Of a DNA stretch of 64,000 bases, positions 10,497 to 19,694 are shown one piece after another. This stretch comes from Aliiroseovarius zhejiangensis (lineage in GTDB: Bacteria > Pseudomonadota > Alphaproteobacteria > Rhodobacterales > Rhodobacteraceae), in assembly GCF_014656375.1 (NCBI RefSeq), contig NZ_BNCH01000002.1:186001-250000 (forward strand), read 5' to 3'. The notes under the pieces are model-generated. The model searched no databases and was not told the origin of the DNA. It saw only the letters and a program-made list of their open reading frames with translations. How positions within the stretch are numbered: position 1 is the stretch's first letter; each line of letters begins with the position of its first letter. A program made the translations under genes and the position numbers.

Positions 10497-11666
10497 TCAG
10501 ATCACCACCACATCCAGCGGCGGGAAGCCGTTGAAGCTGACGCTGGAATAGGTCGAGGTATAGGCCCCGGTGTTGCGGATCAGCACACGGTCGCCCGCGG
10601 TCAGCGTCATCGGCAGGTTCACCGGGCGTTTTTCGTAAAGCACGTCCGCGCTGTCGCAGCTTGGTCCGGCCATGACGCACGGTCCCATCGGGTCACCATC
10701 GCGCGGGGTTTCGAACTGATAACGGATCGCTTCACCCTCGGTTTCGGCCAGACCCGAGAACCGGCCGATGTCCAGATAGACCCAGCGGTGCAGGTCACGG
10801 TCCGATTTGCGGCTGACCAGCATGACCTCGGCCACGATGACACCGGCCTCGGCAACCATGCCGCGCCCCGGCTCGGCCATGACCTGCACCTTGTCGCCGA
10901 AGCGTTCGGTCACAAGGTCCATCACCTGGCGGGCATAGATCTCGGGCGTGTCGATCGCGTCGCCATAGAAGGCGGGGAAGCCGCCCCCGATGTTCAGGAC
11001 CGAAAGATCGTGACCCGCCGCACGGGCCGAGCGCCAGATCTCGGCCATCACGTTCAGGGTGGGGGCCCACATCTTGGCCTGACGCGTCTGCGACCCGACA
11101 TGGAACGAAAAGCCGACTGGGGTCAGCCCCAGCTCTTTCGCGCGTCCCAAAAGCGCAATCGCCATATTGCGATCACAGCCGAACTTGCGCGACAATGGCC
11201 AGTCAGCTTGCGAGTTCTCGACGATCAGACGGATATAGACCGATGCGCCGGGGGCGTTCCGGGCGATCTTTTCCAGCTCTTCTTCGGCATCTGCGGCAAA
11301 AAGCGTGATGCCTTGCTGATGTGCCCAGGCGATGTCCGAGGCGCGTTTGATCGTGTTGCCGAAGGAAATATCCTGCGGACGTGCGCCCTCTTCCAAGCAC
11401 ACCAAGATCTCGCCCTTCGAGGCGGCATCGAAATGGCTGCCCAGCCGGACCAGACGGGCAATGATCGGGCGGGCCGGGTTGGCTTTTACGGCAAAGTGGA
11501 TATGGGCGTGTCCCAACCCCGCTTTCAGCGCGGTGTATTGCTGTTCGACCCGGTCAAGGTCCATGACCAATGTGGGCTTGTCAAACTGCCGGCTGGCAAT
11601 AAAGGCGTCCAGACGAGAGGGGACAGCAACAGGGGAAGGCGCACCAGCGCCAACGAAATGCATCAT
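10497..11666 (-). CDS. Fold-type III PLP ornithine/lysine decarboxylase
   Basis: A 389-residue enzyme of the eukaryotic-type ornithine decarboxylase family, which turns ornithine and/or lysine into putrescine or cadaverine. Visible motifs in order: HFAVKANP (PLP lysine), FHVGSQ, NIGGGFP, AEPGRGMVAEAG, and GPSCDSADVLY with the catalytic cysteine at the dimer interface, then NTGAYT. Substrate preference cannot be fixed from sequence. Several ATGs are clustered at 11678, 11672, 11666 and 11663; 11666 has GGAG six bases upstream and is chosen. The upstream leader ORF stops only a few bases away, suggesting translational coupling. Confidence 0.9.
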   Translation of the reverse strand: MMHFVGAGAPSPVAVPSRLDAFIASRQFDKPTLVMDLDRVEQQYTALKAGLGHAHIHFAVKANPARPIIARLVRLGSHFDAASKGEILVCLEEGARPQDISFGNTIKRASDIAWAHQQGITLFAADAEEELEKIARNAPGASVYIRLIVENSQADWPLSRKFGCDRNMAIALLGRAKELGLTPVGFSFHVGSQTRQAKMWAPTLNVMAEIWRSARAAGHDLSVLNIGGGFPAFYGDAIDTPEIYARQVMDLVTERFGDKVQVMAEPGRGMVAEAGVIVAEVMLVSRKSDRDLHRWVYLDIGRFSGLAETEGEAIRYQFETPRDGDPMGPCVMAGPSCDSADVLYEKRPVNLPMTLTAGDRVLIRNTGAYTSTYSSVSFNGFPPLDVVVI

Positions 11667-11668
11667 GG

Positions 11669-11860
11669 TCATCTCCATAAGACCCGGCCATAACGATAAA
11701 ACGTCGAAGACCGCTCAGTTCCAAGGGAGACGTTACCGTCGCTACGTAAACACGTGGGCGTTGATGCTTCCGGCCAGAGGCGCGTGCGTTGGCGTCTTTG
11801 TCGCGGCAGATGGACCCAAACCGGATTCGGTTCAAGATAAAATCGAACGGTGCCGGACAT
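11669..11860 (-). promoter_or_regulatory. Leader ORF upstream of the decarboxylase (candidate speF-type leader peptide)
   Basis: An open frame of 63 codons (72 if an earlier ATG at 11887 is used) ends with TGA at 11671-11669, overlapping the cluster of decarboxylase start codons. Its middle is Arg-rich (PRQRRQRTRLWPEASTPTC, residues 19-37 counted from 11860). The same RNA can form small hairpins, for example ACGT-GTTT-ACGT. Known: alphaproteobacterial ornithine decarboxylase genes carry a conserved 'speF' leader, and E. coli speF is controlled by an ornithine-sensing arrest peptide. Assignment here is from position, composition and recalled similarity. No strong Shine-Dalgarno is seen before ATG 11860. 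Confidence 0.45.
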
Positions 11861-12001
11861 TTTTTTCGCCGCCCGGAAAACCATCATGTTTTTGCCACAG
11901 TGGAGCTGGCAGGCGCGGCCGTCCCGACACCCCCGCCGCCGCAGAAGGATTGAGTTTGCGCAGGCTTTGCGCCACGCTCGCCCTGAATCACAGGAGGTCC
12001 C

Positions 12002-12604
12002 ATGCCCGCGCTTGTCCCCACAGACTATTACGGTCGTATCACCTGGCTGGGCAGGACCCGCAGTCGCGCCGACACGCTGGCCTCGGTTGCCTGTGCCCGT
12101 GTTGACCTGACCTATGCCGGGATCACGGGCGAGGCGCGATCTGGTCTGACCCGCCCGTCCTGCGCCCGTATGCGCAACCAGTATCCGGTGGGCACGGACA
12201 TTCGCAACGTGCGCCAGTTGTCCATCCTGTCGGCCGAGGAACTTGCCGGAATTGCCCAGGCGATGGGGCTGGATGATCTGAACCCTGAATGGGTGGGGGC
12301 CTCAATGGTTCTGTCCGGGCTGCCGGATTTCACACATGTTCCCCCGTCCTCCCGGTTGGTGGCCGAAAACGGCACGGCGCTGACCATTGATATGGAAAAC
12401 CGGCCCTGCCACTTTCCGGGGCAGGAAATCGAACGCCACCTGCCGGGAAAAGGCACCGCGTTCAAGGCCGCCGCTCAGGATCGTCGCGGTGTCACCGCCT
12501 GGGTCGAACGCGAGGGCAGCTTGCAGATTGGTGACAGATTGCGACTTCACGTGCCGTTGCAGCGCGCGTGGCAACCCGAACCGGCGGCATCACCGACCCC
12601 GTGA
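12002..12604 (+). CDS. MOSC domain-containing protein
   Basis: A 200-residue protein consisting of one MOSC (molybdenum cofactor sulfurase C-terminal) domain. It has RNQYPVGTDIRNVRQLSILSAEEL near residue 60 and ENRPCHFPGQEIE near residue 133, where the cysteine matches the conserved MOSC cysteine. MOSC proteins carry sulfur or bind Moco-type ligands; substrate unknown here. An AGGAGG site precedes the ATG. It diverges from the decarboxylase and shares its 335-bp upstream region. Confidence 0.82.
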   Translation: MPALVPTDYYGRITWLGRTRSRADTLASVACARVDLTYAGITGEARSGLTRPSCARMRNQYPVGTDIRNVRQLSILSAEELAGIAQAMGLDDLNPEWVGASMVLSGLPDFTHVPPSSRLVAENGTALTIDMENRPCHFPGQEIERHLPGKGTAFKAAAQDRRGVTAWVEREGSLQIGDRLRLHVPLQRAWQPEPAASPTP

Positions 12605-12798
12605 CCCATACGCGGTCAGGTATAGCGGGACCGATTGACCGGGCCAGATCGCTTTTCGACGATATTCACGGCAAACATGTCGGATTCCACCCTATGGCAT
12701 GGTATTCGGGCAGATAAGTTTCAGACAGAAAATGGTCGCAGGATCAACAGGGCTGCGATCTGACCTGAACAAGAGCGCACGAATCTAAAGGATCTGCC

Positions 12799-14475
12799 AT
12801 GAGCTATAAATCCGACATCGAAATCGCCCGCGAAGCCAAGAAACGTCCGATCCAGGAAATCGGCGACAAGCTGGGCATTCCGAACGAACACCTGCTTCCC
12901 TTCGGCCATGACAAGGCCAAGGTCAGTCAGGAGTTCATCAATTCGGTGCAGGACCGTGAAGATGGCAAGCTGATCCTGGTGACCGCGATCAACCCGACAC
13001 CCGCGGGCGAAGGCAAAACCACCACCACCGTTGGTCTGGGCGATGGTCTGAACCGCATCGGCAAGAAGGCGATGGTCTGCATCCGCGAAGCCTCGCTTGG
13101 GCCGAACTTCGGGATGAAGGGCGGCGCGGCCGGGGGGGGCTATGCGCAGGTCGTGCCGATGGAGGATATGAACCTTCACTTCACCGGCGATTTCCATGCC
13201 ATCACCTCGGCGCATTCGCTTTTGGCGGCCATGATCGACAACCACATCTATTGGGGCAACGAGCTTGAGATTGACGAACGCCGTATTGCGTGGCGTCGGG
13301 TGGTCGACATGAACGACCGCGCGCTGCGTGATATCGTGGTGTCGCTGGGCGGTGTGACCAACGGGTTTGCACGCCAGACCGGGTATGACATCACAGTGGC
13401 GTCCGAAGTGATGGCGATCCTGTGCCTGTCGAACAATCTGGCGGACCTGCAAAAGCGTCTTGGCGATATCATCGTGGCCTACACCCGCGAACGCAAGGCG
13501 ATCTATTGCCGCGACATCGGCGCGGACGGGGCCATGACCGTGCTTTTGAAAGACGCGATGCAGCCCAACCTGGTGCAGACGCTGGAAAACAACCCGGCCT
13601 TCGTGCATGGCGGCCCGTTTGCCAATATCGCGCATGGCTGCAACTCGGTCATCGCGACGACGACCGCGATGAAGCTGACCGACTATGTCGTGACCGAAGC
13701 CGGCTTCGGGGCTGATCTGGGTGCCGAGAAGTTCATGAACATCAAGTGCCGCAAGGCCGGTATCGCCCCCAGTGTGGTGGTTCTGGTGGCCACCGTGCGG
13801 GCGATGAAGATGAATGGCGGGGTCGCCAAGGCTGATCTTGGCGAAGAAAACGTGGACGCCGTGAAGGCCGGCTGCCCGAACCTTGGGCGCCATATCGAGA
13901 ATCTGAAATCCTTCGGCGTGCCGGTCGTTGTGGCGATCAACCATTTCGTCACCGACACGGATGCCGAGGTGCAGGCGGTCAAGGATTACGTCGACAGCCA
14001 TGGCTCGGAAGCCATTGTCTCGCGCCACTGGGAACTGGGGTCGGAAGGCTCCGAGGCGCTGGCCCGCCGCGTGGCCGAGGTGGCGGATGCCGATGTGGCG
14101 AGCTTTGCACCCATCTACCCAGATGAGATGACGTTGTTTGAAAAGATCGAAACCATCGCCAAACGAATCTATCGCGCCGACGAGGTGTTGGCCGACAAGA
14201 AAATCCGCCAGCAGTTGCGCGACTGGGAAGACGCCGGGTATGGCAAACTGCCGGTCTGTATGGCGAAAACGCAATACAGCTTCTCGACCGATCCGAACCT
14301 GCGCGGGGCCCCCACGGGCCATTCGGTACCGGTGCGCGAGGTGCGCCTGTCGGCGGGCGCGGGCTTCATCGTCGTTGTCTGCGGCGAGATCATGACCATG
14401 CCCGGCCTGCCGCGCAAACCCGCGGCGCTAACCATCGGCCTGAATGACGAAGGCGAGGTGGAAGGCCTGTTCTGA
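12799..14475 (+). CDS. fhs: Formate-tetrahydrofolate ligase
   Basis: A 558-residue cytoplasmic enzyme making 10-formyl-THF from formate, THF and ATP. The P-loop-like [18 protein letters not shown] lies at about residues 66-83, and [11 protein letters not shown] and [16 protein letters not shown] are typical family blocks. It is followed by a terminator and then two folD genes, forming a formate/C1 module common in marine Rhodobacteraceae. An AAAGGA site precedes the ATG. The 194-bp upstream region has a small TCGCAG/CTGCGA inverted repeat at 12736-12758 but no riboswitch that I recognise. Confidence 0.97.
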   Translation: MSYKSDIEIAREAKKRPIQEIGDKLGIPNEHLLPFGHDKAKVSQEFINSVQDREDGKLILVTAINPTPAGEGKTTTTVGLGDGLNRIGKKAMVCIREASLGPNFGMKGGAAGGGYAQVVPMEDMNLHFTGDFHAITSAHSLLAAMIDNHIYWGNELEIDERRIAWRRVVDMNDRALRDIVVSLGGVTNGFARQTGYDITVASEVMAILCLSNNLADLQKRLGDIIVAYTRERKAIYCRDIGADGAMTVLLKDAMQPNLVQTLENNPAFVHGGPFANIAHGCNSVIATTTAMKLTDYVVTEAGFGADLGAEKFMNIKCRKAGIAPSVVVLVATVRAMKMNGGVAKADLGEENVDAVKAGCPNLGRHIENLKSFGVPVVVAINHFVTDTDAEVQAVKDYVDSHGSEAIVSRHWELGSEGSEALARRVAEVADADVASFAPIYPDEMTLFEKIETIAKRIYRADEVLADKKIRQQLRDWEDAGYGKLPVCMAKTQYSFSTDPNLRGAPTGHSVPVREVRLSAGAGFIVVVCGEIMTMPGLPRKPAALTIGLNDEGEVEGLF

Positions 14476-14488
14476 TCCGGACATCACG

Positions 14489-14516
14489 AAGGGCGGGGCC
14501 GCATCCCGCCCTTTTT
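14489..14516 (+). terminator. Rho-independent terminator after fhs
   Basis: AAGGGCGGG pairs with CCCGCCCTT, followed by further T residues. It partly separates fhs from the downstream folD pair. Confidence 0.85.
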
Positions 14517-14561
14517 CCTGCAAGACCTCACCCAACATCCCGCCAAGAAGGAGAGGGGGCC

Positions 14562-15443
14562 ATGAGCGCCACATTGATCGACGGCAAGGCCATTGCCGCA
14601 AAGATGAGAGAAGAGGTCGCCGCCCGCGCGGCTCATCTGGCCGATGAGGGCTGGCAGCCGCGCCTTGTGTCGCTGTCGGTGGGCGATACCTCGGCCGCGC
14701 GGCTTTATGTGCGCAACCAGCAGAAAAGCGCGGAAAGCGCAGGCGTTGCGTTCGAGGCCCGTGATTATCCCTATGACACCTCGCTGGAGCAACTGTCCGG
14801 CATCATTCAGGGCCTGAACGCCGATCCGCGCGTCAACGGGATCATCATCCAGCGCCCATTGCCCGACCATATCCCGGTCAAGACATTGCAAAAGCTCGTC
14901 CATCCCCTGAAGGATGTCGAGGGGATGCACCCGGCCTCGATCGGGAACATCGTCTATAACGATCTGGCGCTGGGGCCGTGCACGGCGGTGGCTGCGGTCG
15001 AGATCCTGAAGACCTTGCCACTGGATATCGAAGGGCTGAACGTGACCGTGATCGGTCATTCCGAGATTGTCGGCAAACCCATCGCCTTCCTCTTGATGGG
15101 GTTGGGGGCCACGGTGACGGTCTGCCACCACATGACCCGCTCGGTCGCAATGCATAGCCGTGCGGCGGATGCGGTGTTTGTGGCGGTCGGAAAGCCCGGT
15201 CTTGTGACCGGCGACATGCTGAAACCCGGCTGCGTGGTCATTGACATCGGCATCAACCGGGTTGAAGGAAAGACTGTCGGCGATGTGGAGTTTGACAGCT
15301 GCGCCGAGGTTGCGGGCTGGATCACCCCGGTGCCGGGTGGCGTTGGTCCGGTCACGGTCGCGACACTGATGGCAAATGCCGTGCAGGCCACGGAAATGCA
15401 GATGAATCACTACCGGGATGCCTATGCCCGGACGGACATGTAA
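14562..15443 (+). CDS. Divergent FolD paralogue lacking the catalytic lysine
   Basis: A 293-residue member of the methylene-THF dehydrogenase/methenyl-THF cyclohydrolase family. The Rossmann part ([16 protein letters not shown], then VAVGKPG, and [16 protein letters not shown]) is intact. In the folate site the usual YxxxK reads YVRNQ (Tyr49, Gln53), so the lysine equivalent to E. coli Lys54 is glutamine, and KDVDG reads KDVEG (Glu120). The neighbour folD2 keeps both residues. Human K56Q mutants lose cyclohydrolase but keep dehydrogenase activity, so this copy may be a one-activity dehydrogenase. A GGAG site precedes the ATG. Confidence 0.9.
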   Translation: MSATLIDGKAIAAKMREEVAARAAHLADEGWQPRLVSLSVGDTSAARLYVRNQQKSAESAGVAFEARDYPYDTSLEQLSGIIQGLNADPRVNGIIIQRPLPDHIPVKTLQKLVHPLKDVEGMHPASIGNIVYNDLALGPCTAVAAVEILKTLPLDIEGLNVTVIGHSEIVGKPIAFLLMGLGATVTVCHHMTRSVAMHSRAADAVFVAVGKPGLVTGDMLKPGCVVIDIGINRVEGKTVGDVEFDSCAEVAGWITPVPGGVGPVTVATLMANAVQATEMQMNHYRDAYARTDM

Positions 15444-15453
15444 GGAGAGCGCC

Positions 15454-16356
15454 ATGACAGCACAGATCATTGATGGCAAAGCCTTCGCGGCCACGGTGCG
15501 CGAGAAGGTCGCGGGCCATGTGGCGCGACTGAAGGACGAACATGGCATCACGCCGGGCTTGGCCGTGGTGCTGGTGGGCGAGGACCCAGCCAGTCAGGTC
15601 TATGTCCGCTCGAAGGGCAAACAGACCGTCGAGGTCGGGATGAACAGCTTTGAACACAAGCTGGACGCCGATACGTCGGAAAAGGATCTGCTGGCCCTGA
15701 TCGACAAGTTGAACAATGACCCGCAAGTGCATGGTATTCTTGTGCAATTGCCGTTGCCGGGCCACCTGAACGAAGACTTGGTGATCAATGCGATTGATCC
15801 GTCCAAGGATGTGGACGGGTTCCATATCTCGAATGTGGGCCTGTTGGGAACGGGGCAAAAATCCATGGTGCCCTGCACGCCGCTGGGCTGTCTGATGATG
15901 CTGCGCGACCATCACGGGTCGCTGTCCGGGCTGGATGCGGTGGTCATTGGCCGGTCGAACATCGTGGGCAAGCCGATGGCGCAGCTTTTGCTGGGCGACA
16001 GCTGCACGGTGACGATCGCACACAGTCGCACAAAAGATCTGCCTGATGTGGTACGCCGCGCCGATATCGTTGTGGCCGCCGTGGGGCGCGCGGAAATGGT
16101 GCCGGGCGACTGGATCAAACCGGGGGCGACCGTGATCGACGTGGGCATCAACCGCATTGACGCCCTCGAAAAAGGCGAGGGCAAGACCCGCCTGGTGGGC
16201 GATGTCCAGTTCGACAGCGCCGTCAAAGTGGCCGGCGCCATCACGCCCGTTCCCGGTGGCGTTGGCCCGATGACGATTGCCTGCCTGTTGGCCAACACCC
16301 TGACCGCCTGTTGCCGGGCAAACGGGCTGGTCGAACCCGAGGGGTTGACGGCGTAA
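15454..16356 (+). CDS. folD: FolD, bifunctional methylene-THF dehydrogenase/cyclohydrolase
   Basis: A 300-residue canonical FolD. Tyr50, Lys54 and Lys56 are in YVRSKGK, Asp121 is in KDVDGFH, and VQLPLP and [11 protein letters not shown] are present. It interconverts 5,10-methylene-THF and 10-formyl-THF through methenyl-THF. It starts 10 bases after the first folD with AAGGAGAG before ATG 15454; the frame is open further upstream but that part overlaps the preceding gene. It probably supplies the cyclohydrolase activity the first copy seems to lack. Confidence 0.96.
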   Translation: MTAQIIDGKAFAATVREKVAGHVARLKDEHGITPGLAVVLVGEDPASQVYVRSKGKQTVEVGMNSFEHKLDADTSEKDLLALIDKLNNDPQVHGILVQLPLPGHLNEDLVINAIDPSKDVDGFHISNVGLLGTGQKSMVPCTPLGCLMMLRDHHGSLSGLDAVVIGRSNIVGKPMAQLLLGDSCTVTIAHSRTKDLPDVVRRADIVVAAVGRAEMVPGDWIKPGATVIDVGINRIDALEKGEGKTRLVGDVQFDSAVKVAGAITPVPGGVGPMTIACLLANTLTACCRANGLVEPEGLTA

Positions 16357-16392
16357 AGCCGCCACACCACTTATGAAAAGGATACCATTCAG

Positions 16393-16419
16393 ACGGCCGC
16401 AATTGAATTTTGCGGTCGT
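16393..16419 (+). terminator. Hairpin after the folD pair, probable terminator
   Basis: ACGGCCGCAA pairs with TTGCGGTCGT (one G-T pair) around a 7-base loop, 37 bases after folD. Only two or three T follow, so it is a weak intrinsic terminator candidate. Confidence 0.5.
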
Positions 16420-16537
16420 TTGAGCTACCTGTTTCACATGCCAGCCGCCTCAGGGTGACGGTGTGTTGGACGAATGAATTGTTAGCAAGGGACTTGAGAT
16501 ATCGTTCGATGTCCCATGTCAGGTGGATGGGTATAGC

Positions 16538-17590
16538 ATGACCGTTTCGATCTATGGTGCGTTGCGCACCGACTCGACGCTTTCGTTGGATGCCGTTCGG
16601 TTCGGGGGCGTTGGGCAATCTTTCCAGATCAGTGACTACAGCAAGATCACGATCAGTGATGGTGCCGACCCCACGATCATTTCGGGCGACAGCACCCTGA
16701 ACGAATTCCCCAATGATCCGACCCAGACGCTGAACGGGAACCCGATATTCTGGGATTTCACGGTGCAGATTTCAGATGGGACAAATACCTATGAAATCGG
16801 GATCATGGATTACGATCAGAATGACGACGGAATCATCGACGGTTTTGGCACCGAGCCCGGGTATTTCATTGCATTCCTCGACGGTAACATTCCGCCCTTG
16901 AACACCACCCTGACCATTCAGGCGATCACCGATAACGGCGCTTCTATTCCTGTATCGTCGGTGGTGCCGTGTTTCGTGTCCGGTTCGTTGATCGACACGC
17001 CCGATGGCCCCCGAAAGATCGAGACCCTGGGTGTTGGCGACGCGGTTCTGACCCTGGACAACGGGCCGCAGACGATCCGCTGGATCGGTCGGCAGGAACT
17101 CTGTCTGCGGGAGCTTTCGAAGAAACCGAAACTTGCCCCGATCCGCATCACGGCGGGTGCGCTGGGGGCGAACCTGCCCCTGCGCGATCTGTGCGTGTCA
17201 CCGCAGCATCGCGTGCTGGTGCGTTCGCCCATCGCGAAACGGATGTTTGGCGCGGAGGAGGCGTTGATCCCCGCCCGCAAACTGATCGACATTCCCGGCA
17301 TCTTTGTTGACACCGTGAAGGCGCCGGTAACCTATCTGCACATGCTGTTTGACAGCCACGAGATCGTGTTGTCCGAAGGCGCCCCCACCGAAAGCCTGTT
17401 CACCGGCAAAGAGGCTTTGAAGGCCGTTGGTGACGCGGCTTATGACGAGATCATGGCGCTGTTTCCCGAACTGTCGGCGGCGGATTACCTGCCCCGGATG
17501 GCGCGGTTCTGCCCGCCCAAGGGCAAGCACATGAAAACGCTGGTGCGTCGTCATGTCAGCAACCGCAAGCCGCTTTTGGCGATGCAGTGA
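16538..17590 (+). CDS. Hint-domain protein
   Basis: A 350-residue protein of a type frequent in Rhodobacteraceae. The first 145 residues are a beta-rich domain with acidic DYDQNDDGIIDGFG, which looks calcium-binding. A Hedgehog/intein (Hint_2) domain follows from PCFVSGSLIDTPDG with its leading cysteine, through GVGDAVLTLDNG and SPQHRVLV, to LHMLFDSHEIVLSEG. Such proteins are thought to be secreted and self-processing, but substrates are unknown. A GTG at 16523 is an alternative start; ATG 16538 has AGGTGG 11 bases upstream. Confidence 0.82.
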   Translation: MTVSIYGALRTDSTLSLDAVRFGGVGQSFQISDYSKITISDGADPTIISGDSTLNEFPNDPTQTLNGNPIFWDFTVQISDGTNTYEIGIMDYDQNDDGIIDGFGTEPGYFIAFLDGNIPPLNTTLTIQAITDNGASIPVSSVVPCFVSGSLIDTPDGPRKIETLGVGDAVLTLDNGPQTIRWIGRQELCLRELSKKPKLAPIRITAGALGANLPLRDLCVSPQHRVLVRSPIAKRMFGAEEALIPARKLIDIPGIFVDTVKAPVTYLHMLFDSHEIVLSEGAPTESLFTGKEALKAVGDAAYDEIMALFPELSAADYLPRMARFCPPKGKHMKTLVRRHVSNRKPLLAMQ

Positions 17591-17605
17591 CTGCGCGGGT
17601 TTTTG

Positions 17606-18400
17606 TCAGTCGGTGAACTTCGGCGCGCGTTTCTGCATCCCGGCCACCACGGCCTCCATCTGGTTTGGTTTGCCCATCAGCGCCTCTTGCGCGCGGCTCT
17701 CAGAAATCAGCGTGTCCCTCACCCCCATCAGTTCGGTGTCACGGATCAGGGCTTTCGCGGCCCGGATCGCATCGGGGGATTTCTGCGCAATCTCGGCGGC
17801 AAGCGCCTGCGCGCGTTCCAGCGGCGTTTCCGAAAGCTCGGTCACAAAACCCCAGTCCAAGGCTTCTTGTGCCTCGAATTGCTCGGCCGAGTAGGTCAGT
17901 TTGCGGATCACATCGCCGCGTGCCAAGCGCCGCATCAGAACCATGCCGCCCATGTCGGGAATGATGCCCCAGCGGCCCTCCATGATCGAAAACCGAGTGT
18001 CAGGCGCGGCAATCCGCATGTCTGCCCCCAGCATGATCTGGAACGCGCCACCAAAAGCATAGCCATGCACGGCGGCGATCACCGGCTGCGGCATCTCGGC
18101 CCAGACCATCGCGGCGGCCTGAAACAGATTCGCATTGCCGTGAGTGCGCTCCATGAACACACCGCCCTGCATGGCGAATTGCGCAATCTCGGGCATTGCC
18201 GCCAGGTCCAGCCCGGCCGAAAAGGCGGGGCCATCGCCCGCCAACACCACGGCGCGAATATCCTTGCGCGCGGCCAGCGTCTCGCCTGCGTCCACGATGG
18301 CGCGGATCATCGCAAGATCCAGCGCGTTGCGCTTGTCGGCGCGGGTCAGGGTCACGGTGGCGACCTGATTGTTTTCGGTGATGCGAACGCGGTCTGACAT
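17606..18400 (-). CDS. Enoyl-CoA hydratase/isomerase family (crotonase) protein
   Basis: A 264-residue crotonase-fold protein. Oxyanion-hole regions are GPAFSAGLDLAAM (about residue 63) and HGYAFGGAFQIMLGADMRIA (about residue 110). The Glu pair of classical hydratases is not obvious, so the reaction may be isomerisation or another crotonase chemistry. ATG 18400 is preceded by AAGGAGAG and removes a 49-residue unconserved extension. It is followed on the same strand direction upstream by a PaaI-type thioesterase, suggesting acyl-CoA metabolism. Confidence 0.85.
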   Translation of the reverse strand: MSDRVRITENNQVATVTLTRADKRNALDLAMIRAIVDAGETLAARKDIRAVVLAGDGPAFSAGLDLAAMPEIAQFAMQGGVFMERTHGNANLFQAAAMVWAEMPQPVIAAVHGYAFGGAFQIMLGADMRIAAPDTRFSIMEGRWGIIPDMGGMVLMRRLARGDVIRKLTYSAEQFEAQEALDWGFVTELSETPLERAQALAAEIAQKSPDAIRAAKALIRDTELMGVRDTLISESRAQEALMGKPNQMEAVVAGMQKRAPKFTD

Positions 18401-18459
18401 GGGGCTCTCCTTCAATGGGTTGGCGCGACTGTGCGGGGTTACGCCGCGAAGGCCAACCG

Positions 18460-18903
18460 TCACGTTGCGGCAGGTCGGATCGGAACCGGCACCATGGTGC
18501 CCAGCAGCTTGGCGATCAGGATACGTTGGCCATCCTGTTCGGCCCAAACATCCGCCTCGACCGGGATCAAGCGACGACCAACCCTTAGCACGCGCCCTTC
18601 GGCCACCAGCCGGTCGCCCGCGGCAGGCGCCAGCAGGTTGATCTTGATTTCCGAGGTCAGGACTTCGTGATCGTCAGGCATGACCGACAGGGCCGCATAG
18701 CCCGCAGCCGTATCGCCAAGTCCAAAGGTCAGCGCGGCATGACCAAACCCGTGTTGCTGGCGCATGGTGTCCGGGATCGGCGCGCTGAGCTCGCATGACC
18801 CATGCGACAGGCCGGTCATCTCGGCCCCGATCATTGTCATCAGGTTCTGCGACGCGAAACTCTGCCGGACTTTGGCGGCGATGTCGGGTGGGAGGTCGGG
18901 CAT
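18460..18903 (-). CDS. PaaI/YdiI-type hotdog thioesterase
   Basis: A 147-residue hotdog-fold thioesterase. QQHGFGHAALTFGLGDTAAGYAA (about residues 51-73) holds the HGG-like loop and the Asp of the active site, and the strand LTSEIKINLLAPAAGDRLVAEG is typical. It likely hydrolyses an aromatic or medium-chain acyl-CoA; substrate unknown. ATG 18903 is preceded by AAAGGAAA. The earlier in-frame ATG at 18969 would add a non-family extension. Confidence 0.86.
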   Translation of the reverse strand: MPDLPPDIAAKVRQSFASQNLMTMIGAEMTGLSHGSCELSAPIPDTMRQQHGFGHAALTFGLGDTAAGYAALSVMPDDHEVLTSEIKINLLAPAAGDRLVAEGRVLRVGRRLIPVEADVWAEQDGQRILIAKLLGTMVPVPIRPAAT

Positions 18904-18975
18904 ATGATTTCCTTTCTTCACCGAAAGGCTAGCACAGACGCGGGCTGCGCAATCAAAACGCCACGTCACAAAACG

Positions 18976-19638
18976 TTATCGTGGCATCGGAATTGGCTGG
19001 GGGGGATCGCCTAGCAGGACGGCAATCGCCTCTTGCCGCATCAGGCGCGACAGGACGGAATTGTCGGTGCGCAGCCCGCCGGTATAGGTGCCATAGGACG
19101 GCATGATCACCCGGTCGCCATCGAACAACAGGCACCGACGACTGACCGAGCGGCCCTTAAAATGAAGCTGCGCCTTGGGGTGGAAATGGCCCGTGATCTC
19201 GCCCGCGGCACCAACCCGCGCGATATGGCGAAAGTGCAAGGGCGGTTGCAGCAACTCGGCCAGATGGGTGCCGGCAAACTCGATGGGGCCCGGGTCATGG
19301 TTGCCTTCGATCCAGACCCAGCGGCGGCCCGCCATCAGACGGGTCAGCCACAGGGCTTCCTCTTCAGGCAGGTTTTCCGAGGCTTCAAGATCGTCGAAAC
19401 TGTCGCCCAGACAAACGACCGTGCGTGCGCCCGTCGCCTCGATATCGCGTTCCAGCTTGTGCAGCGTGTCGCGCGTTTCATAGGGCGGTAGGATCGCGCC
19501 GCCATTTCGCGCCATGCGTTCGGATTTGCCAAGATGCAGGTCCGAGACGCACAGAAGGGCTTTGTCGGGCCACCACAACGCCCCCGACGGCAGCAAGGTC
19601 AGCTTCACCCCCGTGAAAATAAACTCATACCCCTTCAT
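18976..19638 (-). CDS. pdeM: PdeM, ligase-associated DNA damage response metallophosphoesterase
   Basis: A 220-residue calcineurin-like phosphoesterase. Metal-site motifs appear in order: SDLHLGKSE, GDSFDD, EGNHDPG and GHFHPK. Together with the adjacent Lhr-type helicase this fits the ligase-associated DNA damage response set. The usual cluster partners, an ATP-dependent DNA ligase and a beta-CASP exonuclease, are not next to it. ATG 19638 gives MKGYEF; an ATG four codons earlier is possible. Transcribed from the Lhr side with 56 bp between them. Confidence 0.88.
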   Translation of the reverse strand: MKGYEFIFTGVKLTLLPSGALWWPDKALLCVSDLHLGKSERMARNGGAILPPYETRDTLHKLERDIEATGARTVVCLGDSFDDLEASENLPEEEALWLTRLMAGRRWVWIEGNHDPGPIEFAGTHLAELLQPPLHFRHIARVGAAGEITGHFHPKAQLHFKGRSVSRRCLLFDGDRVIMPSYGTYTGGLRTDNSVLSRLMRQEAIAVLLGDPPQPIPMPR

Positions 19639-19694
19639 GCAATCTACCAAGTCGATTTTCCGCGCGTTTGCAAGTTTTTACACCGACCTGCCGG

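Noticed and set aside
12605-12798. Riboswitch upstream of fhs
   Set aside because: Only a short TCGCAG/CTGCGA inverted repeat is visible, with no conserved core of a folate, SAM or glycine riboswitch that I recognise.
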